Positions 12,061-23,261 of a stretch of 64,000 bases of DNA are shown piece after piece. The DNA lies in assembly GCA_015680685.1 (NCBI GenBank), contig MNCI01037900.1, forward strand, positions 1-64,000, written 5' to 3'. The stretch is from Gnetum montanum (lineage: Eukaryota > Streptophyta > Gnetopsida > Gnetales > Gnetaceae). The translations under genes and the position numbers were made by a program. Under the pieces are notes generated by a model. It made no database searches, was not told where the DNA came from, and saw only the letters and a list, made by a program, of their open reading frames with translations. The number at the start of each line of letters is the position of its first letter. The first letter of the stretch is position 1.

Positions 12061-12479
12061 GCAAATAGTATGCCAATGTGACTAAAATTCAAAGGTGCCT
12101 ATACATAGCAACCACAAAATAGGATACCCAGTGGCTAATAGCTAGTCTTGATAGTAGTTTAACAATATGCATGAAACTAACTAAGAGCCTTGCGAGTGCC
12201 TATGTTGAAGGCATGGATGAACTAGAGTAAGTTCATCGCCAACTCTTCAATGATGAACTTGATAGAACCAATTAGAAAGAGTTGGGGATCTCTAAAAGCT
12301 TTAAATAGGAGCCCCTTAAGCTGAAACCTTTATTGGCAAGAATGGAATATGTCTTTCTCAATAATGGGAAGTTAGTTATCATCAATGTTAACCTTGCTCT
12401 TGTGTAGAAAAAGAAGTTGTTTGAGGTGATTAGCAAATGGCCAACAACCTTTTCTCGGTCATATCCTAAACTCACAGGG

Positions 12480-13160
12480 ATTGATCCTAGGATATGCCAG
12501 CACCATATCTACATAGATCCTTCCATCAAGCCAAAGAGGTAGCTACAACAATAATTGAACCCCAAACTTAAGCAAACCATCAAAGAGGAGATTGAATAAC
12601 CCCTCAAGGTGGGGTTCATCTATCCCATTAGATAGTGAGTAGGTTAGTCCACTTGTGATAGTGCTAAAGAAATATGGCAAGTGGAGGGTCTGTAGTGATT
12701 TCAGGCTATTGAATATGGCAACTTACAAAGACCACTTTCTATTGCCATTTTTAAACCAAGTGTTGGACACAATTTCTAAGAATTTCTACTATAGATTTCT
12801 AGATGGCTATATTGGCTATAACCAAATTTATATTGTACTAGAGGATCAAGCCAAAAAAACATTCACAAGTCTTGTGGAACATTTGCATATAGAAAGATGC
12901 CCTTTGGCTTATGCAATGCCCTTGTAATATTCTAATGTATTGTGCTGAGCATCTTGCAATAGCATATTGTTAGTAGGGTAGAAGCCTTCATGGATGACTT
13001 CTCCACCTATGGGGTTACATTTGAGCAAGCCTTAGACCATCTTGACTAAGTGCTGAAAAGGTGTGTGGAGATAAATCTTCAGCTCAAGTAGTAGAAAATC
13101 CACTTAATGATCTAGGAAGGCATTGCTTTGGGGTATAGAATTTTAGAGAAATGAATTGAG
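12480..13160 (+). pseudogene. Element C: reverse transcriptase
   Basis: A 90-aa open piece (12655-12927) contains KKYGKWRVCSDFRLLNMATYKDHF, the fingers/palm motif of gypsy RTs, followed by FYYRFLDGYIGYNQI (palm motif A, with the aspartate present) and CPLAYAMPL. The catalytic palm motif reads F-M-D-D at 12987-12998, so both catalytic aspartates survive, but it lies in a different frame from the upstream piece. At least one indel separates them. The enzyme copies the element RNA into DNA; this copy cannot be translated as one protein. Confidence 0.85.
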
Positions 13161-13329
13161 GTGAGTCCTAAAAAAATAAGGATCATCTAGGAAATCACTA
13201 GATAATCAAAAAATTTCAAATATGTAAGGTCATTTCTTGGACACACTGGCTACTACTGATAATTCATAAATAATTTTTTAAGGATTACTAAACCATTGGT
13301 AGAGCTAACAAAGAAGGATGTACCATTTT

Positions 13330-13720
13330 TTTTGGACCAAGAAATGTGAGCATGCATGTTAGGATCTCAAGTAGAAGCTCATGGAAACTCCAATTCTATG
13401 AGCACCTAATTGTTCTAGACCCTTCCATATCATGACAGATGCATTGAACTATGCTTTGGAAGCTATGCTCACATAGTTGGATGATAAAACATTTCCTTAC
13501 TATATTCATTACTCAAGAAAAAGCATTATGGGTACACAGCTAAATTATACCAAAATAGAGAAAGAATTGATCATAGTGGTGTTCGCCTTGGAAAATTCAA
13601 GCAGCATGTGCTTAGATACAAGGTGTTTCTGTAAATAGACCACAATGTAATCTGCTTCCTCATGATCAAACCAATGGTAAGCCCCTATGTCATACAGTGG
13701 CTTGTGATCTTGCAAGAATT
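13330..13720 (+). pseudogene. Element C: RNase H
   Basis: The fragment MTDALNYALEAMLTQ, then FPYYIHYSRKSIM, LNYTKIEKELIIVVFALE (about 13430-13600) is the typical gypsy RNase H sequence after the RT connection. The first aspartate (TDA) and the glutamate in EKEL are present. A frameshift and stops follow at about 13600-13650. Confidence 0.8.
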
Positions 13721-13959
13721 CAATCTCACAATGGTAGATTAAAAAGAAACTATAAAGTGATTGTTAACCACTTGTCTTGATTTTGATGGGACAAAAAAAA
13801 GGAGGAGAGCTCATTTTTAGATCAATTTCCTAATGAAATCCTCTTTGTTGGGGCTATAATTGAACAAATACCCAATGAGACTAAGTAGTACAATGGTATT
13901 CTCAATTATTTTCTCACTCAAGAGATGTCAAAAGAGTTGGACCACAAGAAGAAATAATG

Positions 13960-15130
13960 GTTTCTTCACCAGGTGAAACTCTTAATGGAGATTAACAAAC
14001 ACCTTTATAAGGTGTGCACTGATGACTTGGTTCATTTGTGTCTTCTTGAAGTTGATCAACTATGCATTCTCTAAGATGCTCATGAGGGTCCTTATGGATC
14101 CCCCTATGCTAGGAGATGCATGGCCATTAAGATCCTCATAGTAGGATATTATTGGCCAACACTCTTTAGGAATGCTTACCACTTCATCTACTCCTATGAA
14201 TGCTACCAACATGATGGTGGAATGATCACCCATATGGAGGAACCTCAATAGTGGATCTAACCATTGAAGCCCTTTTATATTTGGGGCATTGACTTTATCG
14301 ATCCCATCTCACCCATGTCAAGTGGAAAGACTTACATCATAGTTGTTATTGACTATTTTACAAAATGGGTAGAAGCTATAGCCATTACTAACTATACATC
14401 TTCCATAGCTACTCAGTTTGTACAATAATATGTTATAAATAGGTTTGGTGTGCCACATGCACTTATTTCTTACAATGGTACTCATTTTACAAGCACTACC
14501 TTTCAAAAGCTCATGCAATGCTTAGGGGTTGAACATAAATTAAAAAACCCTACCACCCCAAATCTAATGATCAAGTAGAGGTTACAAATAAGAAAATCAC
14601 AAAGAAAATAACAAGAACCATTAGTAAATATAGGAGTAACTAGAGCATGAAAATCAATGATGCCCTTTGGGCTTACCACTCCACCTGGAAACTTCTTAGT
14701 GTCTACTCTTCCTATGAGCTCATGTACAAAAATTTGCCAACACTTCCAATTCAAGAAAAAATTTGTATACTTTTAACTACTTGTGACCTTAACCTTGACC
14801 TACTTCTAGCACAGAAAGAAAGATTAATGAACCTCACCTTGCTAAATAAGAATCGATTGGTAGCCTTGTCATTAGCGAGTTGCACAAGGCATTCAACAAG
14901 CAACTCCTTGACCTTAGAATTAGGAGAGTAAAATTTCAATTGAAAGATAAGGCCCTCTACTAGAATCCCACACATGTGCCACAAAGGATTAAGTTCCAAA
15001 CGTTGTGGGAAGGACCTTATGTTATCTATGAAACCTTTTCTTCTGGGTGCATGTTAATTTACAAACCTGAGAACCCAAATAAGAAGCTACTAGTCAACAT
15101 GCAACAAATCAAACCTTTCAATGAACTTTA
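13960..15130 (+). pseudogene. Element C: integrase
   Basis: The N-terminal zinc-binding region (H..., DAHEGPYG, then C-YQHDGG near 14200) precedes the catalytic core. The first Asp is in WGID (14291-14293). The second core position reads S-Y-N-G at 14468-14479, so the expected Asp is Tyr. The Glu (QVEVTN, 14578-14580) is one base out of frame with it, consistent with a 1-nt loss in the D-x35-E interval. The C-terminal part continues with DALWAYHSTWK (14658 on) and LWEGPYVIYE near 15010-15040, then ends at about 15130 with the PFNEL tail. The copy is inactive on at least two counts. Confidence 0.88.
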
Positions 15131-16366
15131 GAGAGCCAGTGACTAGAACACCTCAATAGATCAATAGGCATGCTCAATTTTTTAGATCTCTTCCTTTCAA
15201 CTCAATCATGGGGGAGATGGCCATTCATGATGATCAATTAAAGTGGCTCCTTAGTTTTTCACTTTTTCTTTGTTTTACACCATTTTTAGTACATTTTCCT
15301 CTTTTTTTAATATTTTACACTTTCTTCTATATTTTTCTTTATTTGATTTAGATTTCTTTTATGTTTTTTCTTATGTTATGTTTTCTTTTCCTTTATTTCC
15401 ACCAAGACTAAGTGCAACTATAGTTGTCTACTGATGGTGGTTTATACTAAAATGTTTTTGATTACTAATATCTAGATTCTATCTTTATGTTTTTGTCTTG
15501 ATAACTAAGATGAGGTTTTTCTTCATGAAACAAGCAATGAATTCACATCATCCACCCATCTACAAAAACTCTATGGTATTCCTTGTTTTGGAGATATGAG
15601 GTTCCTTCCTTAATGAAACTTTTAATAAACTTGTGACCTTGGTAGTTTTCAAACTTTGATAGAATTAAATGGATAGATAAGGATGTGACTTCAAGGGGAT
15701 TTGATGCCTCTATACTTATCTACCCTTTGGATGTATGAGTGTTCTCATAGATTTCTTACTATTCTACTTTCAACCAATAATAGAAAGCTCTAAAGTCTTT
15801 GCATGGTATGGTTCCCATCCAAAAAATATAAAAATATAAAGCATAAAAAAACAACAATATTGGGAATTCAAAGCATACCCCTTAGACAAATAATTAGCTA
15901 CAAGCACTGGTTATGGAACTAGAAAGACATGTTACTTATGCCTAAAGGTCCTCTCTAACTAGCCCATCTCACTTTCTACTTCTCTTTTATTCTCTTTTGG
16001 ACATGGTGATTGATCTTTGGGAGTACTCTTATGTCTTAAATGGGTGGACTTGTCTTAGAATATCGATGTGAAGTTACTAAAAGTGGTTGGTTTCAATTTT
16101 GACTAAGGATGGATCTTATCAGGTCATGTTAACCACACAATCTATAAGGGACTTCATGTGACCATAATATGAAACTCCATCCCCTTCTTTTCCTTATCCA
16201 CTAATGCTATCCATTACTCATTTCACTACCATTTTTCATGTTCGTTTTAATGTCTTAGTTTGATGTGTTAAAATTCTTAGGTAGATTCTTCCAAGATTTG
16301 TTCCTTAACTTTCCATAACCATTAATCAATCGCAGGGCCCACAGACTCCTTGGTTTGAGGATATGC
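15131..16366 (+). other. Element C: non-coding spacer after pol, with PPT-like site
   Basis: A purine site TCATGGGGGAGATGG lies at 15207-15221 just after the pol end, and element G has the same site at 62346-62360. The following kilobase is T-rich and non-coding. It aligns in words and order with 62395-63400 of element G (for example TGACTTCAAGGGGATTTGATGC and ACAAGCACTGGTTATGGAACTA), so it is a conserved part of the element rather than random flank. Confidence 0.7.
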
Positions 16367-16412
16367 AAGGGCAATAAGGGCATGAGCCTACTATGGGGAG
16401 GAGCCACTTGCA
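16367..16412 (+). promoter_or_regulatory. Conserved GGGGAGGA block of the spacer (element C copy)
   Basis: GGGCAATAAGGGCATGAGCC followed by TACTATGGGGAGGAGCCACTTG is shared with element F (42340-42380) and element G (63410-63452), with a less conserved lead-in. The purine core resembles a polypurine tract in the middle of the element. Function is inferred only: a central PPT, an RNA signal, or part of an internal promoter. Confidence 0.6.
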
Positions 16413-16426
16413 TTTTCCTTGTTTGG

Positions 16427-16521
16427 AAAAATTAAGTTCCTTATCCTTAGGTATTTGTGCATTCAAATCTTCCNAAAATTAAGTTCCTTATCCTTAGGTA
16501 TTTGTGCATTCAAATCTTCCA
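16427..16521. repeat. Exact 47-bp duplication around a single N (assembly join)
   Basis: Positions 16427-16473 and 16475-16521 are identical, with N at 16474 between them. This is the signature of two overlapping contig ends laid side by side instead of merged. Confidence 0.9.
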
Positions 16522-16644
16522 CATTCACCATTAGTTGCATCCAATTATGTGCTTCTCTATGGCATTTTTTCATTTTTTTATGTTCAAGGCTCTAATTTGA
16601 TGGCAAAACTCTTTGTTTTTATTAACTTTTGAAAACTCAAACTT

Positions 16645-16735
16645 TGATCAACAGCCATGTCAACAGGATCCAATCTACACAATTGTCCACATCAATGTGA
16701 TCCTATCAACACAAGGTAAAAATCTATAAATAGCA
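16645..16735 (+). promoter_or_regulatory. Element C: internal U3-like cassette with TATA box
   Basis: Iterated words (GATCAACA, GTCAACAGGATCC, CACATCAATG, GATCCTATCAACAC) fill about 70 bp and are followed by TATAAATA at 16725-16732 and then CACCCAACACTTAGCC. The same words build the U3 of this element's own 3' LTR (19835-19925: ATCCTATTAACAC, GATCACATCAATGC). The leader after the TATA box matches that of the cassette in element F (CACCC...ACACTT.AGC..TTTT). ORF4 starts about 340 bp downstream. Confidence 0.6.
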
Positions 16736-17068
16736 CCCAACACTTAGCCATTTTTTCCATTTTTCTTCAAACATAAGAGGAGTTGTACGTCATGGGCAAC
16801 ACAAACCTTAGGTTTTTGATGAAAACTTTTTCAAATTTTTTCTAACTTCCACAAGGTTTAACTAATAAAATGATAATAAAATTACTAAGTTATAAAAGTT
16901 AAACCTTTCTAATGAACTCTGGTAGACATCAAAATGAAATAATATTATTATAATCAATTTTTCCATGATCACAAGTTAGCCAATTGTAGCTAATCCAAAG
17001 AGATAATGTACCTAAGTGTTCCAAAGTTACACACCAAACATTAATCTTTAATCATGTTGTGATTATAG

Positions 17069-19658
17069 ATGGCACTAATACCAAAGCACCCATAAGTTTG
17101 AGGACTATCTTAACCAAGGGACAAATAGCTCAAAACTAGAAGGGGCCAACAAGAATAAGTCCAAGAGTAAGTTGTAGAAACACACATAATGAGACCTCTT
17201 TGTGAGGAACCCAAACTGGAATCTATTTGATAGATTCCAAAAGCTGAAATAGAGTAATCCCACTAGGATGAGACACTAGGACTAAGGCTATGTCTTGAAA
17301 TCACTTTGACCAAAGCTTGCCTTAATTAGATCAAGTCTAGGGATATCCAATGTTTAGTTCTTCAAGAATTGAACTTTTGTACTTTCCTGAAATTTATTCC
17401 AAAAAATGTCAAGTCCCAACTATGGACTTCTTCCATGTGTAGCCAATCATCACTTTTATTGGGGAGTAATACATGGGAGAGACTTACCTCTTCTAGAATA
17501 ATAGGCAGGTGGATGTCATAGTGAAAATCAAGGACATTAATGTGTCCTACTTAGTGAAGGCCATCTCCCAGGCCCTTCACATGCCTAAAACTAAAGTAAA
17601 TCTGGTAGAGATCTTCATTCAAGTAGCCTCAGAGGTAAAAAATAATTGGGTTCATCAATGCTACAAAGTGGACCAAAAGGAGTATGGCATACTAACCATA
17701 GTGGAGCACACTTATTTCAAGATAGTAGCCTACCAGCTCAATTCAATGGTGAGGCCTAACAAGGTGACCACCTTCTCCACCCATACATGTGTCTCTCTAA
17801 GCAAAAAGGTCCCTATCAACCTTCCATAGCTGTTCTATCTAGATATAGAGAAGTAATTCAAGGAGAATGAACAAGGAAGGAAGATACTCCCTTTTCCATG
17901 TCTTATCAAAAAGTTATGCAAAAGGGTAGGGATAGCCCACTACACTAATGGCATAGTCAGACATGCTCCTACAACCTCTTGGGTAGAATTGATGAAAGAT
18001 AAGGTCCCTACTATGATCAAAGAAGAGGAGCATTAATCACCACCACCATCCACTCATGAACAATCAATTTTAGAGTCATGTGTTGGCATTGAGCACATGT
18101 GTGAACTTTGTGAGCAACTTCTGTAGTAGCAGTGGGTAGGACCAAGTGGTGGTGAACCATCTATGTACAAACTAGCCATGAGCCATCTTAATGAGGTGCC
18201 ATGATCCATTAGCTAGATGGAGAATGCTACATCACTAATTTCTACCTAATGAATGGAGGTTCCTGCAAGGTCAAATCCTAGCACCTAAGAAGTAATGGTG
18301 TCTCTTTCAGGATAACCACAATTATCAAAAAATTTTAGGAATGCCACTACTTTTTTAATGTGTTTGGAGGGAGGTAAAGGAGCTACTATTTTGGTGATGC
18401 AGCATCAAGGGTAGAATTGGCAGTAGATGTGGTTGCTAATTGAGTGGCTGAAGCACTCAACATCCCTATGACATTTGTACTAGATGTAACTGCACTTAGA
18501 GATGTGCAAGTGTATGTAGGAGCATCAAGTGGAAGATTTAGTGTAGCCTAGCATGAAGAGTTGGTAGATTAACTAGTAGGAACCAAGCAACTAATTATCT
18601 CCTGTGAAACTTTGAAGCTCATAGGAACAAAATGTTAACATTTGTCCAACAACAATAGGAGTAGCTTGCCAAGGTGAAAATTAAGGAGGCTGGTTGTACA
18701 AAATCAAAATCTATTAATGAAGAAGATCTATGCCTTATGTGAAAAGTCTACAATAGAAATTTCCACCTTGAAAAATAAGGCCCTTAATTTTAAAAGGGTA
18801 AAAAATCATTACAGGGACTAAGTTGGCTTGTAGAAGGAGCTAAATATAAAACACATTCAACTGGTGAAGGCAAAGATAAATGAGACCCTCCAGTAGCTCC
18901 ATCAAGGAGGTAATGTTTAGCAACCCATCTTTGATGGCCTGAATGAGTACCATTAAGTTGAAATCTGCCTCAAGGAGCTATACATTGAGAAGATGATAGA
19001 GTATATGGATCCTACCAACCTCCATTACTCAAACTTGGCAATTTTGACTACTAGCAAGTTGTGGTAAAAGTTGGAGAAACAAGTGATCAACTTATACCTT
19101 TTGTATAAGGTCGAGTTCATGCACCATAAGGAAACTAAGCAGAAGCTTGAGGTAGCAAACGTGGAACTTAAGGTTCTCAAAGTGAAGTTCACTAATCAAA
19201 GATCAATAACATAGAACCTAGAAAAAAGAATGAATGACTACTAAGAGCTACAAAGTGTAGTTAGGGCATTTGACATTGAATGCAAATAGTTCACTACTTG
19301 GTTTGTCAATGTCAAGGAGCTATTCCTTGTAATGCCTTGTCCTTGGGATATTCCCATATCAGTCCACATTAGTGATGTTTTGTAGACCGTGTATGATCCC
19401 AGGGGTAAGGAAGAGAAGATGAAGGCATTGTTAGATGCCTTTCATCTTCCACCAGAAGTAGCAACTATAGCCAAACAACCACAACAATAGCCTTAGCCTC
19501 AACACCCACAGGCACCGGAGGTAGGAGAAGGTCTTTCAACCCCCTAGGAACCTCCACTACCTGGGACCATCTCATTTTCTTCTTCATCTTCAATTATCAA
19601 AGGAGTTGTGTTATCCATTTTTGTCATGGTGTTCGATTTTTTTTTCATAAACACCTAA
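17069..19658 (+). pseudogene. Element C: ORF4, the env-position retroelement protein
   Basis: The start ATG at 17069 is directly preceded by GTGATTATAG, an acceptor-like AG. The clearest open piece is 17509-17829 (106 aa): VKIKDINVSYLVKAI, then YGILTIVEHTYFKIVAYQLNSMVRPNKVTTFS. It is followed past a stop by GRKILPFPCLIKKLCKRVGI (about 17880-17940). That last motif resembles a domain of plant retroelement proteins often annotated only as 'putative plant transposon protein'; this link is from memory and moderate. The C-terminal half (about 18600-19460) is charged and helical, probably coiled coil, and ends in Pro/Gln-rich EPPLPGTI. Homologous ORFs lie in F, G and H. The function is unknown, and no signal peptide or fusion peptide is evident. 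Confidence 0.65.
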
Positions 19659-19798
19659 TTTTGTAATGATTGTAAATCCATGCACTTGGGCACTTATTTT
19701 TTGTTTGTGTTAGTAGTTAGTCAATAATCCCATACCTTCCCAAAATTCTATAAGAAACTTGTTCCTCCTCTTTGTTTACTCGAGGATGAGTGTTCATT

Positions 19799-20676
19799 TA
19801 ATCATGGGGGTATGCTAAGGCATGTTCATGGGCTGCGTCAATGGAATCCTATTAACACGATCCCATCAACACGATCACATCAATGCATGATTTGATGCAT
19901 TAACATGATCTCATCGATGCAATGTCTATCTTTGGCTATAAACATGTGCTCACTAGCCACATTTATGGCATTCCATACTTAGTATCCTAGTGAAGCTCTT
20001 GCATTTTTCCTTTCCAAAAGTTAGAAAATTTTCTAAGTTTCCATAGTAGGAGTGAGAAGTGTATGGTTCTTTATTCAAGCACTAATGTACCTAAGCACCT
20101 TGGTGTGATTGGCAAAAAAGACAAGCTTTCTTCAAAAACCTTGTAACATTTGGAATTAGCTTAATGTTTACTTAATGCATTTATTATCTATGCACTTTAT
20201 TTTAATGCCTTTAATTAATTAGTTCATAGTGATAATTAAAGTGCATAAGTACAATCACTTCAAGCATATGTTTAATGCTTGGAAATCCTAGTAGCACCTA
20301 ACACTTGGTAACCCGGTAGCATTGCAACATGTTCAAGATGTGTAGAAAAAGTGGAAATGGATGCTTCTATTAGGATTAATTAAGAATTAGCTAGTTATTA
20401 GATTAATTAAGCATTTAATTACTTTATTCTTTTTCTTAGGTAACTTAAACAATAAAACACATAAAATGATAAAAATCATATGCCTCAGTTACACTTAATC
20501 ATACACTAGCACTTGCACTTCACAAGTGAAACTAAGAAGACAACGATGATGTCTTTGATATTCACTACCTAGATCCAGTGTACTTGGAGAGCTAAATTCT
20601 ACGAAATTCAACCAAATCGTTTAGTGAACACTAGTGATTCATATTGTTGGGCGTAGGGTATACTCGCTACTCATTA
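19799..20676 (+). mobile_element. Element C: PPT and 3' LTR
   Basis: The PPT AATCATGGGGGTA ends at 19812 and the LTR begins at 19813 with TGCTAAGG, a variant of the group's TGATGA. The U3 (19835-19925) holds ATCAACACGATC and ATGCATGATTTGATGCAT palindromic words; a TATAAACA box follows at about 19935. The U5 carries the group's CACTTGGTAACCCGGTAGC and TGCCTCAGTTACACTTAATC segments. The 3' end is taken at 20676 (CTACTCATTA). A TSD cannot be tested because the 5' LTR is missing. Confidence 0.75.
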
Positions 20677-23254
20677 GTTATTATTACTATTTATTTATTA
20701 TTTTTAATTGATATATTATTTTTTCTTTAGAGAGATTTTCCTCCTTATCTTTATAAGAAAGCCTTTAGTATGAAGTGAAAACCTATCAGAGCACTTTTGA
20801 ATAAGGGCAATTTGTTCTTGCAAAATTGTTCTTTTACAAACTTGCAAGAATAACATTACAAATTAAATGTTAAAATCTAACTTGCAGTCATAAATAGTTT
20901 CCAAATTGATATAACCCTCAATAAATCATTTATGACATGAAGGAATGTGAACTCACAATTGAATATGAACTTTGCCTATGATCCACAAACTAGGAACAAT
21001 AGGGAGAATAATAAAAAATAATAAGTCTGAGTAATAGAATTGATAATGTCTAAGTGATGCTTGTAAAAACTAAGTATGGGAATTATGTTTATGATGACTT
21101 AGAATAAAATAAAAATAATAAATAAGAAGACTAATATGGAAAAAGTGGTTTTGGTATCTCCTTCCCAATAATCAATATGATTTATTAATAAAATATGAAG
21201 TTTGCCTCTTATGAAGGGCCAAAACTACATGGGATGATAAAAAAAATGTATGGCAAATAAAATTAATAATAGAAACATAGTTAATGAGCAAAGTAATTTT
21301 TTTATGATGAAATTTAATCTTTGGTAGGTGTAGATATAGGTAGAGAAGCTGTAAGTATCATTTAAAATAGGATTATTTTGATGAATTGTATAGCAAGTGA
21401 TGCTAGAGCTAAGAAAAACTAACATTAGTGCAGGTAACACAAACAATACCTAAGTGATGTTGACACTACGTTAGCATCATTACATAAGCTGTTGGGGACT
21501 TAGGCATTGAAATGAGCTCATGGACTACCAGGAGGAGCTAGGGTAATCATGCAGCATGTGGAAGATGCTAAGAAGGTAGGCACTCGTGCTTTTGATTCAA
21601 ATCTCACAAAATTAGCCTCTAATTTAAATTTTGATCCAATATTTACAAGGCTAAGATTTCCAAATTTGACCTCAAGTTAAGTGGAGTTAAAATGAAGCTC
21701 ATTTTTTAAAAATCAAAGTTTGGAAAAGTTGAGTCATGTAGGTGATGTAGAATGCTAATGTTGATGTAATGAAATTACCATTGCTGTTAGCAACAACTTC
21801 TCTAGAGTTAGAATATTCTCCATCCTTCAAGTTGAAATCCCTAGATCTAGAGACCACTTTTGATGTCCAAACCAAATACCAAATTATGGTGTAACAATGC
21901 TTATGAAATGTTGAGAACCTTGTGGAGTCAAACTTTGTGGCTTGCCTATTGCTAATGTTATTATAGTGGCACTAATGCTAATGTTAACACTAGAGTTGAC
22001 ATTGCCATAGTGACATTGATTTTGATGTTGGCATTAGCATCACCTAGCAACACTTAGTCTTTAATTTAGCTCTAACTTTCCAAACTACCTTTGAACTTGC
22101 TAAAATTGGCATTTGATGCCCTAGCAATGATGTCAACTAATTATTGGAGGGTCCATGAGGTCAAAACTGAGATCAAAATGTTGGTTTTTGAATGTATGAA
22201 AAGTGTTATAAATGACAACAAAGCTAGTAACATTGACACTAGTAGCATCATTGTTAACTATCCATCCTTATAAATCTTTTACTATCTCATGGCTCAAGGA
22301 ACTTACTAAAAATGCCTAAAATAAATGCTTGTCATTCCTAAATTAATGTGGATTGGTCATCTGGGATTTGATGAAATTGAAACCTAGGCCCAAAATGAAG
22401 TTTAAAAATGGTGATGAAAAGGTGGCATTGATGCTACATAAGTGTTAGTGTCAATATTACCTATGAAACACTTATTATTTTTCACTTTCCAAAGTTACTA
22501 AGGTTATCAAAATTCATGTTCATATGTTGCATTATGACTTGGAATGGTCTCTAAAGGCCTTTAGAAGTTGAAAATATATCTTGTGATACTATTTCTAGGG
22601 ACTTTTTGATATTCTAATTTGATGTGAAATTTTGAAATCCCACTCATTTTAGCAAGGAAGAATACCAAAAAGTTGGATACAACATTGCCTCCTTTTGATG
22701 GACACTACTGAGATGCTGAAGTATGGTTCATCAAGAGAGAATGGATGATGAATTGATTTACTTCCAAAAGAAAGAGGAAAAAATGAAGTGGAAAAGGGAA
22801 GAATTCTAGAATTTCATTGATCCATTGGTCATGAGGATGATGATATACCATGAAAGGATGAACATGACTACATTCATATACCATTGATAATGTTCATACA
22901 TTGTCCCACTCAAGATTCAACACACCCTTAATAAAATAGAACAAAATCACTCAATTCTCACTAATGTAGTAATAAGAGAAGGTAAATAGATAGGAAAAGA
23001 AGTTATAAGAAGAACAAAAAAAATCAGAGAGGAGAGATGAAAAATAAAGATATGAAATTGAGAAATTAATAAAATAGGAAAAGAAATCAAAGACATCACC
23101 TATATACCAAGTTGAACTACTATGCCATAGAAGTGGGGCATGATAAGATCCCACACTCTAATGATTATCAATAATTGATAATTTACCATCACTTTATACA
23201 TGAACATAATTAGTGGGGGCACATTCTAGGAGATAAGGGTGAGTTCATTAACTA
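20677..23254. other. AT-rich stretch between elements C and D, no gene recognised
   Basis: No domain is visible. Between about 21440 and 22440 the sequence repeatedly uses words of the type AATGCTAATGTTGACA / TTAGCATCA on both strands, at roughly 20-250 bp intervals, suggesting a degenerate tandem or foldback array. A 60-aa frame at 22091-22273 has no family features. Confidence 0.5.
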
Positions 23255-23261
23255 GAGAATT

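Larger units (their letters stand above)
11640..20676 (+). mobile_element. Element C: Ty3/gypsy (Athila/Tat-like) element lacking its 5' end
   Basis: The order is protease, RT, RNase H, integrase, a PPT-like site, non-coding spacer, conserved GGGGAGGA block, U3-like cassette, ORF4, PPT and 3' LTR. No 5' LTR, PBS or gag was found to the left, so the copy is 5'-truncated. It is the only member of the group in this window with a recognisable full pol, and every domain is broken. It shares the spacer, conserved block and ORF4 with elements F, G and H. Confidence 0.8.
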
